Of a stretch of 64,000 nucleotides of DNA, positions 25,181-35,100 are shown one piece after another. The stretch is taken from assembly GCF_014904745.1 (NCBI RefSeq), contig NZ_JACZCS010000014.1, positions 124,001 through 188,000 on the forward strand. Reading direction: 5' to 3'. Below the pieces are notes generated by a model that did not search any database, had not been told where the DNA came from, and was given only the letters and a program-made list of their open reading frames with translations. Both the position numbers and the translations under genes were made by a program. Every line of letters starts with the position of its first letter. Position 1 is the first letter of the stretch. This stretch comes from Oricola nitratireducens (GTDB taxonomy: Bacteria; Pseudomonadota; Alphaproteobacteria; Rhizobiales; Rhizobiaceae).

Positions 25181-27169
25181 CTATTCCGCCGCCGCAAGAA
25201 CCTGGCGGCGTCTGGCCGAGGGCACCGGAGCGCCGATGCGCAGCCTGCGATCCGACAGCGAGAACAGGCCGCCGATGACCATCAGGATCGGCCCGAACCA
25301 GATCAGCGTCACGTCCGGCTTCCACCAAAGGCGCACCACGATCTGGTTGCTGCCCTCCACCGGGTCGCCGAGCGCGATGTAGATCTGGCTGAACCCGCGC
25401 GTATGGATGCCCGCCTCGGTCGTCGGCATGCGGCGTGCCGTATAGATGCGCTTCGCCGGATTGATCGTCGCGATCTGTTTGCCGTCGCGGCTCACCTGGA
25501 AGGTGGCGACGTTCTCAGTGTAGTTCGGACCCTGACGCGGCTCCATGCCCTCGAAAAGGACACTGAAGCCCGAAAGGTCCGTCGTATCGCCCGGCGCCAT
25601 GCGCAGCACGTGCTCTTCCTGGAAGGCCGAGACCGAGACGATGCCGAGCGTGATCACGCCGAGACCGGCATGGGCGAAGGCCGTGCCCCAGACCGAGCGC
25701 GGCAGGCCGGAAAGACGCGCCATCGCGGTACGGACGCCCGCCTTCGGAAGACCGGATTTCTGCCAGACCTCGGCGAATGCGCCGACGATCAGCCAGAAGC
25801 CGATGGTGACGCCGATGGCGGCAAGAACGGGTGCGCCGGTTGCGAGGTAAAGCGTGACGAGACCGGCGAGGATGGCGATGCCGGCAAAAACATAGAGGCG
25901 CTGCGCCGCGCCGAACAGGTCGCCGCGTTTCCATGCCAGCAGCGGCCCGAAGGGAACGGCGAGCAGCAGCGGGATCATCAGCGGCGCGAAGGTAGCGTCG
26001 AAATAAGGCGCGCCGACCGAAATCTTCTCGCCGGTCAACGCCTCGATGGCGAGCGGGTAGAGCGTACCGACGAAGACGGTCGCCGCCGCCGTCGTCAGGA
26101 TGAGGTTGTTGAGGAGGAGCGCGCCCTCGCGCGAAATCGGGTGGAACAGGCCGCCATTGGACAGGGTCGAGGAGCGCAGTGCGAACAGGATCAGCGCGCC
26201 GCCAATGAAGAACACCAGAATGGCGAGGATGACGACGCCGCGCGTCGGGTCGCTGGCAAAGGCATGCACCGAGGTCAGCACACCCGAGCGCACCAGGAAG
26301 GTGCCGAGCAGCGACAGCGAGAAGGCGAGAATGGCGAGAAGGATGGTCCAGACCTTCAGCGCCTCGCGCTTTTCCATGACGAGAGCCGAGTGCAGCAGCG
26401 CGGTCCCGGCCAGCCACGGCATGAAGGAGGCGTTCTCGACCGGGTCCCAGAACCACCAGCCGCCCCAGCCGAGCTCGTAATAGGCCCAGTAGGAACCCAT
26501 CGCGATGCCCGCCGTCAGGAAGATCCACGCGGTCAGCGTCCACGGACGCACCCAGCGGGCCCAGGCGGCATCGATCCGGCCCTCGACCAGCGCCGCGATG
26601 GCGAAGGCGAAACAGACCGAGAAGCCGACATAGCCGAGATAGAGCAGCGGCGGATGGATCGCGAGGCCGACGTCCTGCAGGATCGGATTGAGGTCCTGCC
26701 CCTCGAGAGGCGCCGGCGACAGGCGCGTGAACGGATTAGACGTGAACAGGATGAAGCCGGTGAAGGCGGTGGCAATCAGGCCCTGGACCGAGATCACCAT
26801 GGCGCGTAGGCTCGGCGGCAGGTTGGAGCCGAAAAAGGCAACCAGCGCACCAAACAGCGACAGGATCAGTATCCACAGCATCATGGAGCCTTCATGGTTG
26901 CCCCACACGCCGGTGAACTTGAACAGCAGGGGCTGCTGCGAATTGGAGTTTTCCCAGACGTTCAGGATCGAGAAATCGGACGCCACGTAGCCCCAGGTGA
27001 GCACACCGAAGGACAATGCGATGGCGGCGAAGACCGCGAAAGCCAGATTGGGCGCCATCGCCATCTGGCGGGTGTCGCCTGTCCTGGCGCCGACGAACGG
27101 CACGACGGTCTGCAGCACGGAAAGCGCAAGCGCTAGGACGAGGGCGTAATGTCCGAGTTCGACAATCAT
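25181..27169 (-). CDS. ccmF: Cytochrome c haem lyase CcmF/CycK
   Basis: This 662-residue polytopic inner-membrane protein transfers haem from CcmE to apocytochrome c. The haem-binding tryptophan-rich motif [19 protein letters not shown] is intact, and conserved histidines lie in flanking periplasmic loops. About 15 hydrophobic segments can be counted, and a large periplasmic domain precedes the last helix. The ATG overlaps the ccmE stop by four bases, indicating translational coupling. Length matches the family. Confidence 0.96.
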   Translation of the reverse strand: MIVELGHYALVLALALSVLQTVVPFVGARTGDTRQMAMAPNLAFAVFAAIALSFGVLTWGYVASDFSILNVWENSNSQQPLLFKFTGVWGNHEGSMMLWILILSLFGALVAFFGSNLPPSLRAMVISVQGLIATAFTGFILFTSNPFTRLSPAPLEGQDLNPILQDVGLAIHPPLLYLGYVGFSVCFAFAIAALVEGRIDAAWARWVRPWTLTAWIFLTAGIAMGSYWAYYELGWGGWWFWDPVENASFMPWLAGTALLHSALVMEKREALKVWTILLAILAFSLSLLGTFLVRSGVLTSVHAFASDPTRGVVILAILVFFIGGALILFALRSSTLSNGGLFHPISREGALLLNNLILTTAAATVFVGTLYPLAIEALTGEKISVGAPYFDATFAPLMIPLLLAVPFGPLLAWKRGDLFGAAQRLYVFAGIAILAGLVTLYLATGAPVLAAIGVTIGFWLIVGAFAEVWQKSGLPKAGVRTAMARLSGLPRSVWGTAFAHAGLGVITLGIVSVSAFQEEHVLRMAPGDTTDLSGFSVLFEGMEPRQGPNYTENVATFQVSRDGKQIATINPAKRIYTARRMPTTEAGIHTRGFSQIYIALGDPVEGSNQIVVRLWWKPDVTLIWFGPILMVIGGLFSLSDRRLRIGAPVPSARRRQVLAAAE

Positions 27170-27618
27170 TGCGCTGCGTTCGCCTCCTTGCCCTGCCAGT
27201 AGCCCTGCTCTTTCAGCTTGTCGGCCACTTCCTTCGGCATGTAATTCTCATCATGCTTGGCAAGTACCGTATCGGCAAGGAATGTTCCGTCGGACTGCAA
27301 CTCGCCCTCGGCGACGACCCCCTGCCCTTCGCGGAACAGGTCCGGCAGGATGCCGGCATAGCGCACGACGATCCGGTCGGTCGTGTCCTCGATCGTAAAT
27401 TCGACGCCGGAATTGTCGGCGTGCTTCACGGAGCCCTTCTCGACGAGACCGCCAAGACGAATGCGGCCGGTGTCCTGCCCCGGCGCCGCATGGACTTCGG
27501 ACGGCGTGCGGAAGAAGGTGACCTGGTCGCTCAACGCCGTCAGAACGAGCGCGACGGCGACGCCGAGCATGGCGAGTGCGCCGAAGATCACCGTGAACCG
27601 TTTCTGCTTGCGGGTCAT
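27166..27618 (-). CDS. ccmE: Haem chaperone CcmE/CycJ
   Basis: This 150-residue periplasmic haem chaperone has an N-terminal membrane anchor ([22 protein letters not shown]). The covalent haem-binding site is intact as [11 protein letters not shown], with the His that bonds a haem vinyl group and the Tyr that ligates iron. The OB-fold core carries [18 protein letters not shown]. The start is the ATG at 27618, overlapping the ccmI stop by four bases. It is between ccmI and ccmF, as in rhizobial cycHJKL. Confidence 0.96.
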   Translation of the reverse strand: MTRKQKRFTVIFGALAMLGVAVALVLTALSDQVTFFRTPSEVHAAPGQDTGRIRLGGLVEKGSVKHADNSGVEFTIEDTTDRIVVRYAGILPDLFREGQGVVAEGELQSDGTFLADTVLAKHDENYMPKEVADKLKEQGYWQGKEANAAQ

Positions 27619-28799
27619 TGGGTCGTGCCTCCGGAAGAAAGGCCGAGCGCGGCGGCAAACTCCACGATCTGGCCGTGCTTGGTCTCGTCGCTGGCGAATG
27701 CCTCCAGCGCGCGCTTCACTGCATCCTCGGCTTCGGGCTTCTTGCCGAGCACGGAATAGGACCGGATCAGGCGCTGCCAGCCGGCGACGTCGTCGGGATT
27801 GTCGCGCAAGCGCGCGTCGAGCTGCGCAATCATGTTGCCGATCATCGCCTGACGATCCTCTGCGCTCATCGACTGGACGTTTTTCACGGTCTCCTGGTCG
27901 AGCTGCGGCGCGGAAGAGCCCGGCGCCATCGCAAGAGCTTCGCCGCCGAAACGGCGCAGACCTTCCTGGGCCGCCGCCTTCCATTCCGGCGCGGCGCGAT
28001 TGTCCGCTATCAGGGTCTTCCAGCCTTCGAGCGCTCCGTTGACGTTGCCGCCTTCGGCAGCGGCGAGCGCGAGGAAGAAGCGCGACCGGCTGTCATTGGG
28101 ATCGAGCGCCACGGCGCGTTCGAATTCGGAGCGCGCGTTGACGTCGACGGCGCCGCCGGAAAGCATGTAGTAGGCCTGTCCGAGGCCCGAACGCCGCGGT
28201 GCCGTCTCGCCAAGCATCGCGATCGCGCGTTCAAAAGCGTCACGCGCGTCGTCGGCACGGCCGAGACGCAGATACATCGGCGCGAGCACGTCCCAGCCGC
28301 GGCCGTCATCCGGATTGGCCCGAAGATGGTCTTCGGCCTTCTTGACCAGTTCCTTGACGTCGAGGTTCTGCAGGGTCTGCGCCGTCATAGGCTGCTGGCG
28401 CTCCTGTAGGCGGCCGGCGAGCGGCTGCGCGTCCATGCCGGGCGACCCGACCGCAGCATAGATAACCACGGCGGCGAGCGGCGCGAAGGCCGCTGCGGCG
28501 GCCAGCATCGGCCCGCGCGTGTTTCCGGCCGTTCTCTTGGCGTCCGCTTCGGCCTGTGCCGCGTCCTCTGCGGCCAACAGTCGGCGACCGATTTCAGCAC
28601 GGGCATAATCGGCCTGGGCGGCGTTGATCACGCCGCGTTCGAGGTCGGTGTCGAGTTCGCGCAGCTGGTCCTTGTAGATTTCCAGATCGAAATCGTGCTC
28701 GTGCGCCGTCGCCGCCGGTTCGGCCGGACGCAATGCCGGCCAGAACACGATGCCGAGCAGCACAATCGTCAACAATGCAGCCAGAATGATGAACAACAT
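27615..28799 (-). CDS. ccmI: Cytochrome c maturation protein CcmI/CycH
   Basis: This is the apocytochrome c chaperone that presents the CxxCH-containing chain to the haem lyase complex. Two membrane helices ([19 protein letters not shown] and, near residue 110, [20 protein letters not shown]) flank a cytoplasmic coiled region. The periplasmic C-terminal part has TPR-like repeats ([40 protein letters not shown]). The ATG at 28799 is preferred; a TTG seven codons upstream (28820) is possible. It starts the ccmI-E-F-H run and ends in a four-base overlap with ccmE. Confidence 0.92.
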   Translation of the reverse strand: MLFIILAALLTIVLLGIVFWPALRPAEPAATAHEHDFDLEIYKDQLRELDTDLERGVINAAQADYARAEIGRRLLAAEDAAQAEADAKRTAGNTRGPMLAAAAAFAPLAAVVIYAAVGSPGMDAQPLAGRLQERQQPMTAQTLQNLDVKELVKKAEDHLRANPDDGRGWDVLAPMYLRLGRADDARDAFERAIAMLGETAPRRSGLGQAYYMLSGGAVDVNARSEFERAVALDPNDSRSRFFLALAAAEGGNVNGALEGWKTLIADNRAAPEWKAAAQEGLRRFGGEALAMAPGSSAPQLDQETVKNVQSMSAEDRQAMIGNMIAQLDARLRDNPDDVAGWQRLIRSYSVLGKKPEAEDAVKRALEAFASDETKHGQIVEFAAALGLSSGGTTQ

Positions 28800-28891
28800 G
28801 GGGGTCAGATAAATATGCAAGTCAGACTTGCCAATGGAATTCGACCGGACGCGACATAATCACGCTGAAAGCTTCTCCCGGCCCTGTTTCA

Positions 28892-29347
28892 TCAGGTCAA
28901 CGGCGTCCAGCTTCCGTCGGGATTGCGACAAGCGGTTCCGCGCGTCTTCTCCGACACGCCATCGGCCGTGATCGTGTGCGTATACGGGCGGCAGTCCTGC
29001 GAACCGACGCGATAGGGCTGCGAGGCAACGACTTCGCCGTTGAAGCGGTCGCCGGATTTGCCCCACGTCACCTTCTGGCCGGCCGGCGTATATTCGAGCG
29101 CCTGGTACTCGGCCTGCAACGCCTTGCTGCGCACACCGGAGTCCATGCGGGCGCTGATGTCTGTGGCGATGATCCCGCCATTCAGCGCGCTGACCAACTG
29201 CGTGCCGGCCAAATGGTTTGCGGGATCGCCGGTGCCTGGAAAGGCTCCGAAGGCGAGGCTCGGTACCGGCCCGTGTCCGGCCGACGTGCATCCCGCGGCC
29301 AGACCCGAAAGCGCCGCGGCGAATGCCAAGGATACGATACGCTTCAT
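28892..29347 (-). CDS. Small outer-membrane lipoprotein, RT0821/Lpp0805 surface-protein-like
   Basis: This is a 151-residue secreted lipoprotein. The signal peptide (MKRIVSLAFAAALSGLAAG) ends in the lipobox LSGLAAGC, whose Cys would be lipidated. The mature part has the YQALEYTPAGQKVTWGKSG and DCRPYTHTI segments seen in the alphaproteobacterial RT0821 surface family. Two further cysteines (QDCRP, GTACRNP) may form a disulphide. The ATG at 29347 is chosen because the signal peptide begins there. It lies between feuQ and ccmI on the same strand. The role is unknown. Confidence 0.8.
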   Translation of the reverse strand: MKRIVSLAFAAALSGLAAGCTSAGHGPVPSLAFGAFPGTGDPANHLAGTQLVSALNGGIIATDISARMDSGVRSKALQAEYQALEYTPAGQKVTWGKSGDRFNGEVVASQPYRVGSQDCRPYTHTITADGVSEKTRGTACRNPDGSWTPLT

Positions 29348-29450
29348 TTTCGAACTCAATTCCCGCTCCACCCGTTCCTGCCGGCCACCCATGACCAAAA
29401 CTGTGTCGGTATTTTGTTTTCCTTTAGACTTATGCGCGGTTTATGCCAAA

Positions 29451-30827
29451 TCAATGCGCCGCGGCCGGCAGTATGACCTCGACGCGCAAGCCGCCCGCGG
29501 CGCTTTCGCCCAGTTCGACCGAACCGCCATATGCCGACGCCGTTTCGGCGACGATGGCAAGACCGAGACCGGTGCCGGGCACGGATTCGTCGATCCGCTT
29601 GCCGCGTTTGAGCGCAGTCTCGCGCTTGTCGGCGGCGATGCCGGGTCCGTCATCCTCGACAGTGAATTGCAGCCAGCGCCTGCCGTCACCGCCGGCGGCA
29701 TCCGCCACCGTGAGCGTAATCTGCCTTCGCGCCCACTTGCCGGCGTTTTCCAGAAGGTTGCCGAGGATCTCCTCCAGATCCTCCTTTTCGCCCATGAAGA
29801 CATGGGCTTCCGCTTTCATGTTGAAGCCCATGTGCTTGTCCGGATTGAGCTTGCGCATGACCGAGACCAGCTTTTCGGCGACCGGCTCGACCTCGGTGCG
29901 GAAAACGATGCTTTCGCGCTGGGCGGCGATGCGGGCGCGCTTGAGATAATGCTGGATCTGGAAATCCATGGCGCGCGCCTGTTCGGCGACGGTTTTCGCC
30001 GACGGACCGCCCTTCGCCGCCGCCTCGTTGGTCAGCACCGAAAGCGGCGTCTTCAGCGAATGGGCGAGATTGCCGACCTGGGTGCGCGAGCGCTCGACGA
30101 TGCGCTTATTGTTGTCGATCAGCGCGTTCATCTCGTCGACCAGCGGTTCGATCTCGCTCGGGAAGCGCCCTTCGAGGCATGTCGCCTCGCCGTTGCGGAT
30201 GGCGGAGAGCGCGCGGCGCGCGCGGTCGAGCGGGCGCAGGCCGAACAGCAGGATCGCGCCATTGATGACGACGACCCCGAGGCCGAACAGCGACAGCATC
30301 AGCCCGACCTGTCGGGCGAAGTCGCGCACGGATGCCTCGAATTCGGTCTGGCTGCCGGCCAGTTGGAACCGGGCGATGCGGCCGTCGCCAAGATCGATTT
30401 CCGATTCCAGCACGCGGATCCGTTCGCCGCCCGGTCCTTTAATGATGAAATGGCGGCTGAACTGGCGGTCATAGGGCAGTTCGGCAAGCGGCGGTCCTGC
30501 CAGCTTCGTGCCCCCGAGCGAAAGCGAGGACAATCCGGCGCCTTCGATCTTCTCGACGGGCACGACGCGCCAGTACCAGCCGGATTGCGGCTCGAGAAAG
30601 CGCGTGTTGCCGAGATTGGGGCTGCCCTGCAACGTGCCGTCGTCGCCGACCGAGATCGCGCCGATCAGGTTGAACAGCTGGGCTTCCTGCAGATTGGCGA
30701 AGCCGCGCTCGGCATCGTTGCGGTAGAGCCCGATCAGAAGCCATCCGAGCAATGCGATCGCCGCGACGGCCCATAGGCTCGAATAGAGGATGACCCGGAC
30801 GCCAAGGGAATCGAGCCGCAGGTTCAA
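29451..30827 (-). CDS. feuQ: Sensor histidine kinase FeuQ
   Basis: This 458-residue membrane sensor kinase partners FeuP. Helices at about residues 10-30 and 170-192 bracket a periplasmic sensing domain of about 140 residues. A HAMP-like region follows, then the H-box GNLAHSLKTPLSVLTNEAA, a PhoQ-like ATPase domain with NLLENAGKWA, and DDGPGI and TGLGLAIV boxes. In Sinorhizobium meliloti FeuQ-FeuP controls export of cyclic beta-glucans and adaptation to low osmolarity. The gene begins five bases after the feuP stop. A lipoprotein gene lies just downstream. Confidence 0.88.
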   Translation of the reverse strand: MNLRLDSLGVRVILYSSLWAVAAIALLGWLLIGLYRNDAERGFANLQEAQLFNLIGAISVGDDGTLQGSPNLGNTRFLEPQSGWYWRVVPVEKIEGAGLSSLSLGGTKLAGPPLAELPYDRQFSRHFIIKGPGGERIRVLESEIDLGDGRIARFQLAGSQTEFEASVRDFARQVGLMLSLFGLGVVVINGAILLFGLRPLDRARRALSAIRNGEATCLEGRFPSEIEPLVDEMNALIDNNKRIVERSRTQVGNLAHSLKTPLSVLTNEAAAKGGPSAKTVAEQARAMDFQIQHYLKRARIAAQRESIVFRTEVEPVAEKLVSVMRKLNPDKHMGFNMKAEAHVFMGEKEDLEEILGNLLENAGKWARRQITLTVADAAGGDGRRWLQFTVEDDGPGIAADKRETALKRGKRIDESVPGTGLGLAIVAETASAYGGSVELGESAAGGLRVEVILPAAAH

Positions 30828-30831
30828 GGCG

Positions 30832-31515
30832 TCACCCGGCCTTTTCGGCCGGCTCGTCCGGGGCGGTCATGCGATAGCCGAGGCCGCGTACGGTCTCGAT
30901 CAGGTCGTGGCCGAGCTTCTTGCGCAGGCGGCCGACAAACACCTCGATCGTGTTGGAATCGCGGTCGAAATCCTGGTCGTAGAGATGTTCGACCAGTTCG
31001 GTGCGCGAAACGACCTCGCCGATATGATGGGCGAGATAGGACAGAAGCCGAAATTCGTGCGACGTCAGTTTCAGCGTCGCGCCGTCGACCAGCGCCTTCG
31101 ACGCCTTGGTGTCGATGACGAGCGGCCCGCAGCGGATTTCCGAGGAGGCGTGGCCGGCCGCGCGGCGGATCAGCGCCCGCACCCGCGCCAGCACTTCCTC
31201 GACGTGGAACGGCTTGGTGACATAGTCGTCCGCGCCGGCGTCGATACCGGAGACCTTGTCGCTCCAGCGGTCGCGCGCCGTCAGGATCAAGACCGGCATC
31301 GCCCGTCCGTCCTCGCGCCAGCGCTGCAGCACGGAAATGCCGTCCATCACCGGCAGGCCGATATCGAGGATCACGCAATCATAGGGTTCGGTGTCGCCGA
31401 GGAAATGGCCCTCCTCGCCGTCGGCCGCGGCATCGACCACGTAGCCGGCGTCTTCCAGCGCGTTTTTCAGTTGCGCATTGAGAGACGCGTCATCTTCGAC
31501 GACGAGAATTCGCAT
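30832..31515 (-). CDS. feuP: Response regulator FeuP
   Basis: This is a 227-residue OmpR-family regulator. The receiver has VVEDDASLNAQL, the phospho-acceptor in CVILDIGLPVMDG, and DDYVTKPFHVEE. The winged-helix domain runs from LVIDTKASKALVDG to ETVRGLGYRM with EVFVGRLRKKLG in the recognition part. The sequence is very close to rhizobial FeuP, which activates the glucan exporter ndvA and other genes. It sits between feuN and feuQ on the same strand. Confidence 0.9.
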   Translation of the reverse strand: MRILVVEDDASLNAQLKNALEDAGYVVDAAADGEEGHFLGDTEPYDCVILDIGLPVMDGISVLQRWREDGRAMPVLILTARDRWSDKVSGIDAGADDYVTKPFHVEEVLARVRALIRRAAGHASSEIRCGPLVIDTKASKALVDGATLKLTSHEFRLLSYLAHHIGEVVSRTELVEHLYDQDFDRDSNTIEVFVGRLRKKLGHDLIETVRGLGYRMTAPDEPAEKAG

Positions 31516-31586
31516 GGAATCGGACCTCCGGGCAGATACGGGCAGACGCTAGCGCAGGCGCGGCGAAACGCCAAACGCGCGGCGTG

Positions 31587-31814
31587 TTAACCGTCGACGA
31601 TGATTTCCTGGCGCTTGGGGCGCTGTCCGTTCGCGCCGGGGATCACCAGCACGATCTTGCACTTGCCGCCCGGGGCCACCTCGGCGCTGGCAAGCTCGGC
31701 CCCCTTCTCGGCGGCAACACGCTGGCCGACGGCATAGCAATTGTCGGCGGCATGCGACGGCGCCGTGCCCAGCACGGGAAGTGCGATCAGCGCTGCCATG
31801 GTCATGCGAAGCAT
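31587..31814 (-). CDS. feuN: Small periplasmic protein, FeuN-like modulator of FeuQP
   Basis: This is a 75-residue secreted protein. The signal peptide (MLRMTMAALIALPVLG, cleavage near SHA-AD) leaves a mature chain of about 50 residues with two cysteines (DNCYAVG and GGKCKIVL) that could form a disulphide. FeuN of S. meliloti is a small periplasmic inhibitor of FeuQ encoded directly upstream of feuP; this gene has the same size, export signal and position. The ATG at 31814 has GGAG nine bases upstream, whereas a TTG at 31841 has none. The call rests on position and size; loss of FeuN is reported to be lethal in S. meliloti. Confidence 0.65.
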   Translation of the reverse strand: MLRMTMAALIALPVLGTAPSHAADNCYAVGQRVAAEKGAELASAEVAPGGKCKIVLVIPGANGQRPKRQEIIVDG

Positions 31815-31866
31815 TTTCGTGGTCTCCAACTTGGCCGCCAAATTACGCTGCGGAGGCTGAACGGAA

Positions 31867-31893
31867 CATGAATGATGATTTTAATCATTCATG
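31867..31893. promoter_or_regulatory. 27-base perfect palindrome upstream of feuN
   Basis: The arms CATGAATGAT (31867-31876) and ATCATTCATG (31884-31893) are perfect complements around a GATTTTA loop. The element lies between the holin-like stop and the feuN start, about 53 bases before feuN. There is no T-run on either strand, so a regulator-binding site is as likely as a transcription-stop hairpin. Confidence 0.5.
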
Positions 31894-31913
31894 CCCCGAA
31901 AAGCCTCCCGGAT

Positions 31914-32120
31914 TCAACCGATCCTGCTCGTCGCGCTCACCCGCCCGAGAATGGCGACAATTCCGGCGACGGCGGAGATCGTCTGCAGGAGCGCGTCGGT
32001 CAGCGCCGCCTGCCCGCCGGCGTCGACCGGCAGGCCGAGCATTCCGGCGAGCGTCGCGGCGACGCTGACCAGCGCTCCCCAGATGGTCTTCGACAAATAC
32101 CAGGGTTTTTCTTCGTTCAT
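31914..32120 (-). CDS. Putative holin-like small membrane protein at the end of the GTA cluster
   Basis: This is a 68-residue protein with two hydrophobic helices (KTIWGALVSVAATLAGMLGL and ALLQTISAVAGIVAILG) joined by a short turn with small residues, and charged ends. The N-terminal EEKPWYLSKTIW segment resembles small holin-like proteins of rhizobial phages, which hold a pore for lysis. It starts 20 bases after the gp15 stop on the same strand, with AAGGAAC as SD, so it looks like the last gene of the GTA operon. No endolysin gene is adjacent except gp14 (NlpC/P60) upstream. The function is inferred from shape and place only. Confidence 0.5.
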   Translation of the reverse strand: MNEEKPWYLSKTIWGALVSVAATLAGMLGLPVDAGGQAALTDALLQTISAVAGIVAILGRVSATSRIG

Positions 32121-32140
32121 GACAGTTCCTTTCCTTGGCT

Positions 32141-35100
32141 TCAGGGGATGAGAATCGTAGCGCGGGCGGGGATGCCCTCGCCCACGGACTGGCTGATCTG
32201 CGTGACTTCGAGATCGAGAGCGGCATCCGGCGCATCGAGGTCGAGCGACGTCACTGTCGCGGCGTCGAGAATCAGCGCCGGGTCCGTCGCTTCAGCGGAA
32301 AAGAGGGCGCTTTCGCCGTCGTAAATGCGCACGGCATAGCGTTCCTCCGCCTCGCCGAGCGGCACGTCGGTGCCGAGCCACGAGTCGCCGTCGATGCGGG
32401 TGCGGCGGATCCAGACGAGCGCGATGCCGCCGTCTGCCTGCCGTTCCGCGTTCAGATGCACCGGCGACAGCGGGGTCAGCGCGCGCAGGCCGCCGGTTAC
32501 CGCGACGGTCTCGAAATAGCGGTCGGTGAAAGGCCGCCCGGCGACGCCGATGCGCAATTGCAGCGCAAGCCCGATCTCGCTTGCGCGCAGTCCGGCCGGC
32601 ACCACCGCCTCGTTGAGCAGGACGGCGCGCGCGCCGGCGGGTGCGCCCGCCAGCATCGCGCCCTCGGTTCCGCCCTGTCCGCGCAGCAGGCCGGTCAGCT
32701 TCCACTCGCCGGCCGAGACCTCCTCGGCGGACAGGAACTGGATGATCTCCCACGCTCCGCTCGCCGATTGCACCGCGATAAGGTTGCGGCCCGACAGCAG
32801 CGCCGTTTCGCTGACGCTCTCGAATTCGCCGGCGGGCACCGAAAGCTCGACCACATTCGCATGGTCGAAACGGCCGGAAAACGCGCCCGTCAGCGGCGCG
32901 GTCAGGTCGCCCATGACGGCGTTCGACAGCGCTTGTGTCCGATATTCGAAGCCCGACGCTTCCGGCGAGGCATAAACCGCCTGCACACGCGGCGGCGATG
33001 ACCACGCCGCCAACAGGAACTGGTCCTGCGGATCGCGGCCCGGCCGCATCGGCAGGTCGAGCAGCAGGAAATCCGGCACGCCGGCGGTATCGCCAGACGC
33101 TGCGGGACGTTGCGACGGCAGATGCGGGACCCTGGCATTGGCGGGCCTGCGAAACACCGGAACGGCCTCGATGTGCAGCGCGTCGCCAAGATCGGTCCGC
33201 GTCACCAGCCAGCGCGTGGCCGGGTCGGATGCAAAGGCGAAAACGTCGCCCGGCGCGATCCCGGCATGGCGCAAGGCAAGCGCGAAGCGCAGCGTCCGCC
33301 CCCTCGCCCATGCCCGCGCCAGCATGCGGTCGGCGACCGGGTCGATCACGCTCGCATCGGCGATACAGGGCAGATCGTCCGTCTCCTGGCGCGGCGCGCC
33401 GGTCTCCAGCCGGCGCGAATAGCTTGTCGCCGCGCGATAATCGGACAACCCGTCGCGATAGGAGACGACGATTTCGGCCGGCAATTCGCTTTTTTGCGCC
33501 TCGGTCACGTCTCGTAGCGCCTCGCCATCGATATCGGCGATGTCGCCCTCGTCGATGACCCTCGACACCGCCGCGCCCTCGGCGTTGAGCGCAAAGCCGC
33601 CATCCGCCGCCATGTCGGAGGCCGACCAGCCGAAACCCGCCGCCAGCGGCTCCAGCACGTCGCGTACCGACGCCGGCTGCGAGATCACCACGCCCTGAAC
33701 GATATCGGCGACGCCGATAACCGCCTGTGCGTCCGCGTCGTGGTCCCCGAGAATGCGCGCCGCGGTTTCGCGCAGCGGCGCCGTGCCGAGCCGACCGTTC
33801 AGCCAATGGCCGCGCAGCCAGTTCTCGCCATCGCCCCATTCGTCCGTCGCCATCGGAAAAGCCGGAAACGGACGCGCGTCCCATGCCCAGAGATAGATCC
33901 GCGCCGGATCGAGCATCGGTTCGCCGGTCACCGGCGACAGCGGATTGGCGCCCGTCCCGCTCGCCCAATGCTCCAGATGCGTCTGCAGGAAGGCGCGCTG
34001 CTCGCCGTCGTCGCGGCCGCCATTGGAAAACCACGGCACGGCGCTTTCGGACGACTTGGCATCGGTGAAGACATTCGGCTGGGTCGCGCCCTTGTCGATG
34101 GCCGGGCAACCGAGTTCCATCAACCAGATCGACTTCGAACCGGGCACCCAATCGGTTGCCTCCGCCGCCTCCGCGCCCTCTATGCGGTCGAAATGCTCAT
34201 TCGACCACCATGAGACGAGGTCCTTGAAGCGGAACACCCAGGGCTTGCCGGCCAGTCCGTCGGTGATCGGTGTGCGAATGCGGTCACGCCGGTCGCTCTC
34301 GGAGGCGTAATACCAGTCATGGCCCTCGCCGCCCGCAATCGCCGCACGGAAAGCATCCCGGTCGGAAGCCTGCAACTGGCCGTCCGGGTTGGCGCCGGGA
34401 TCGGCCGCGTCGGCGTCGCGCCAGTCGGAGAGCGGCATGTAATTGTCGATACCGACGGCATCGATGTTCGAATCGGCCCACAACGCGTCGAGATGGAACA
34501 AGACGTCGCCCGTACCATCTTGCGGGTGATAGCCGAAATATTCCGACCAGTCGGCGGCATAGGTGATCGCGCAGTCCGGCCCGACCATCGCGCAGACCTC
34601 GGCGGCCAGCGCCTTCAATTCGGCGACGAAGGGAAACGCGCCCGCATCGTCGCGGACCTGCGTCAGGCCGCGCATTTCGGAGCCGATCACGATGGCGTCC
34701 ACACCACCGGCGGCCACAGCAAGGCTCGCATAGTGATTCACCATGCGGCGGTAACCTTCTGCATTGTCAGCGAATTCCGAGATCTGCGTCCCGGCCGCCG
34801 CCGTCCGGTCCGCCGTGTCCGGCCGGCCGATCGCCGGATCGCAGGTGACGCGTCCGCGCCAGGGATAGGCCGGCTGATTGCCGTCCGACCAGGGGTCGGG
34901 CAGCGCGTTGTCCGCCGGCACGTCCATCAGTATGAAGGGGCAGAGCGTCACCTTCAGCCCGCGCGCCTTCAGGTCGGCGATCGCCGCGATCACGCTGGCG
35001 TCCGACGGTGTGCCGCCATAGGCCGGCTTGCCATCGGGCTGCGAAACGACATGCGTGCCGGGATGGCCGCGCCCCATGCCTGCGACGCTCCAGGCCTGGC

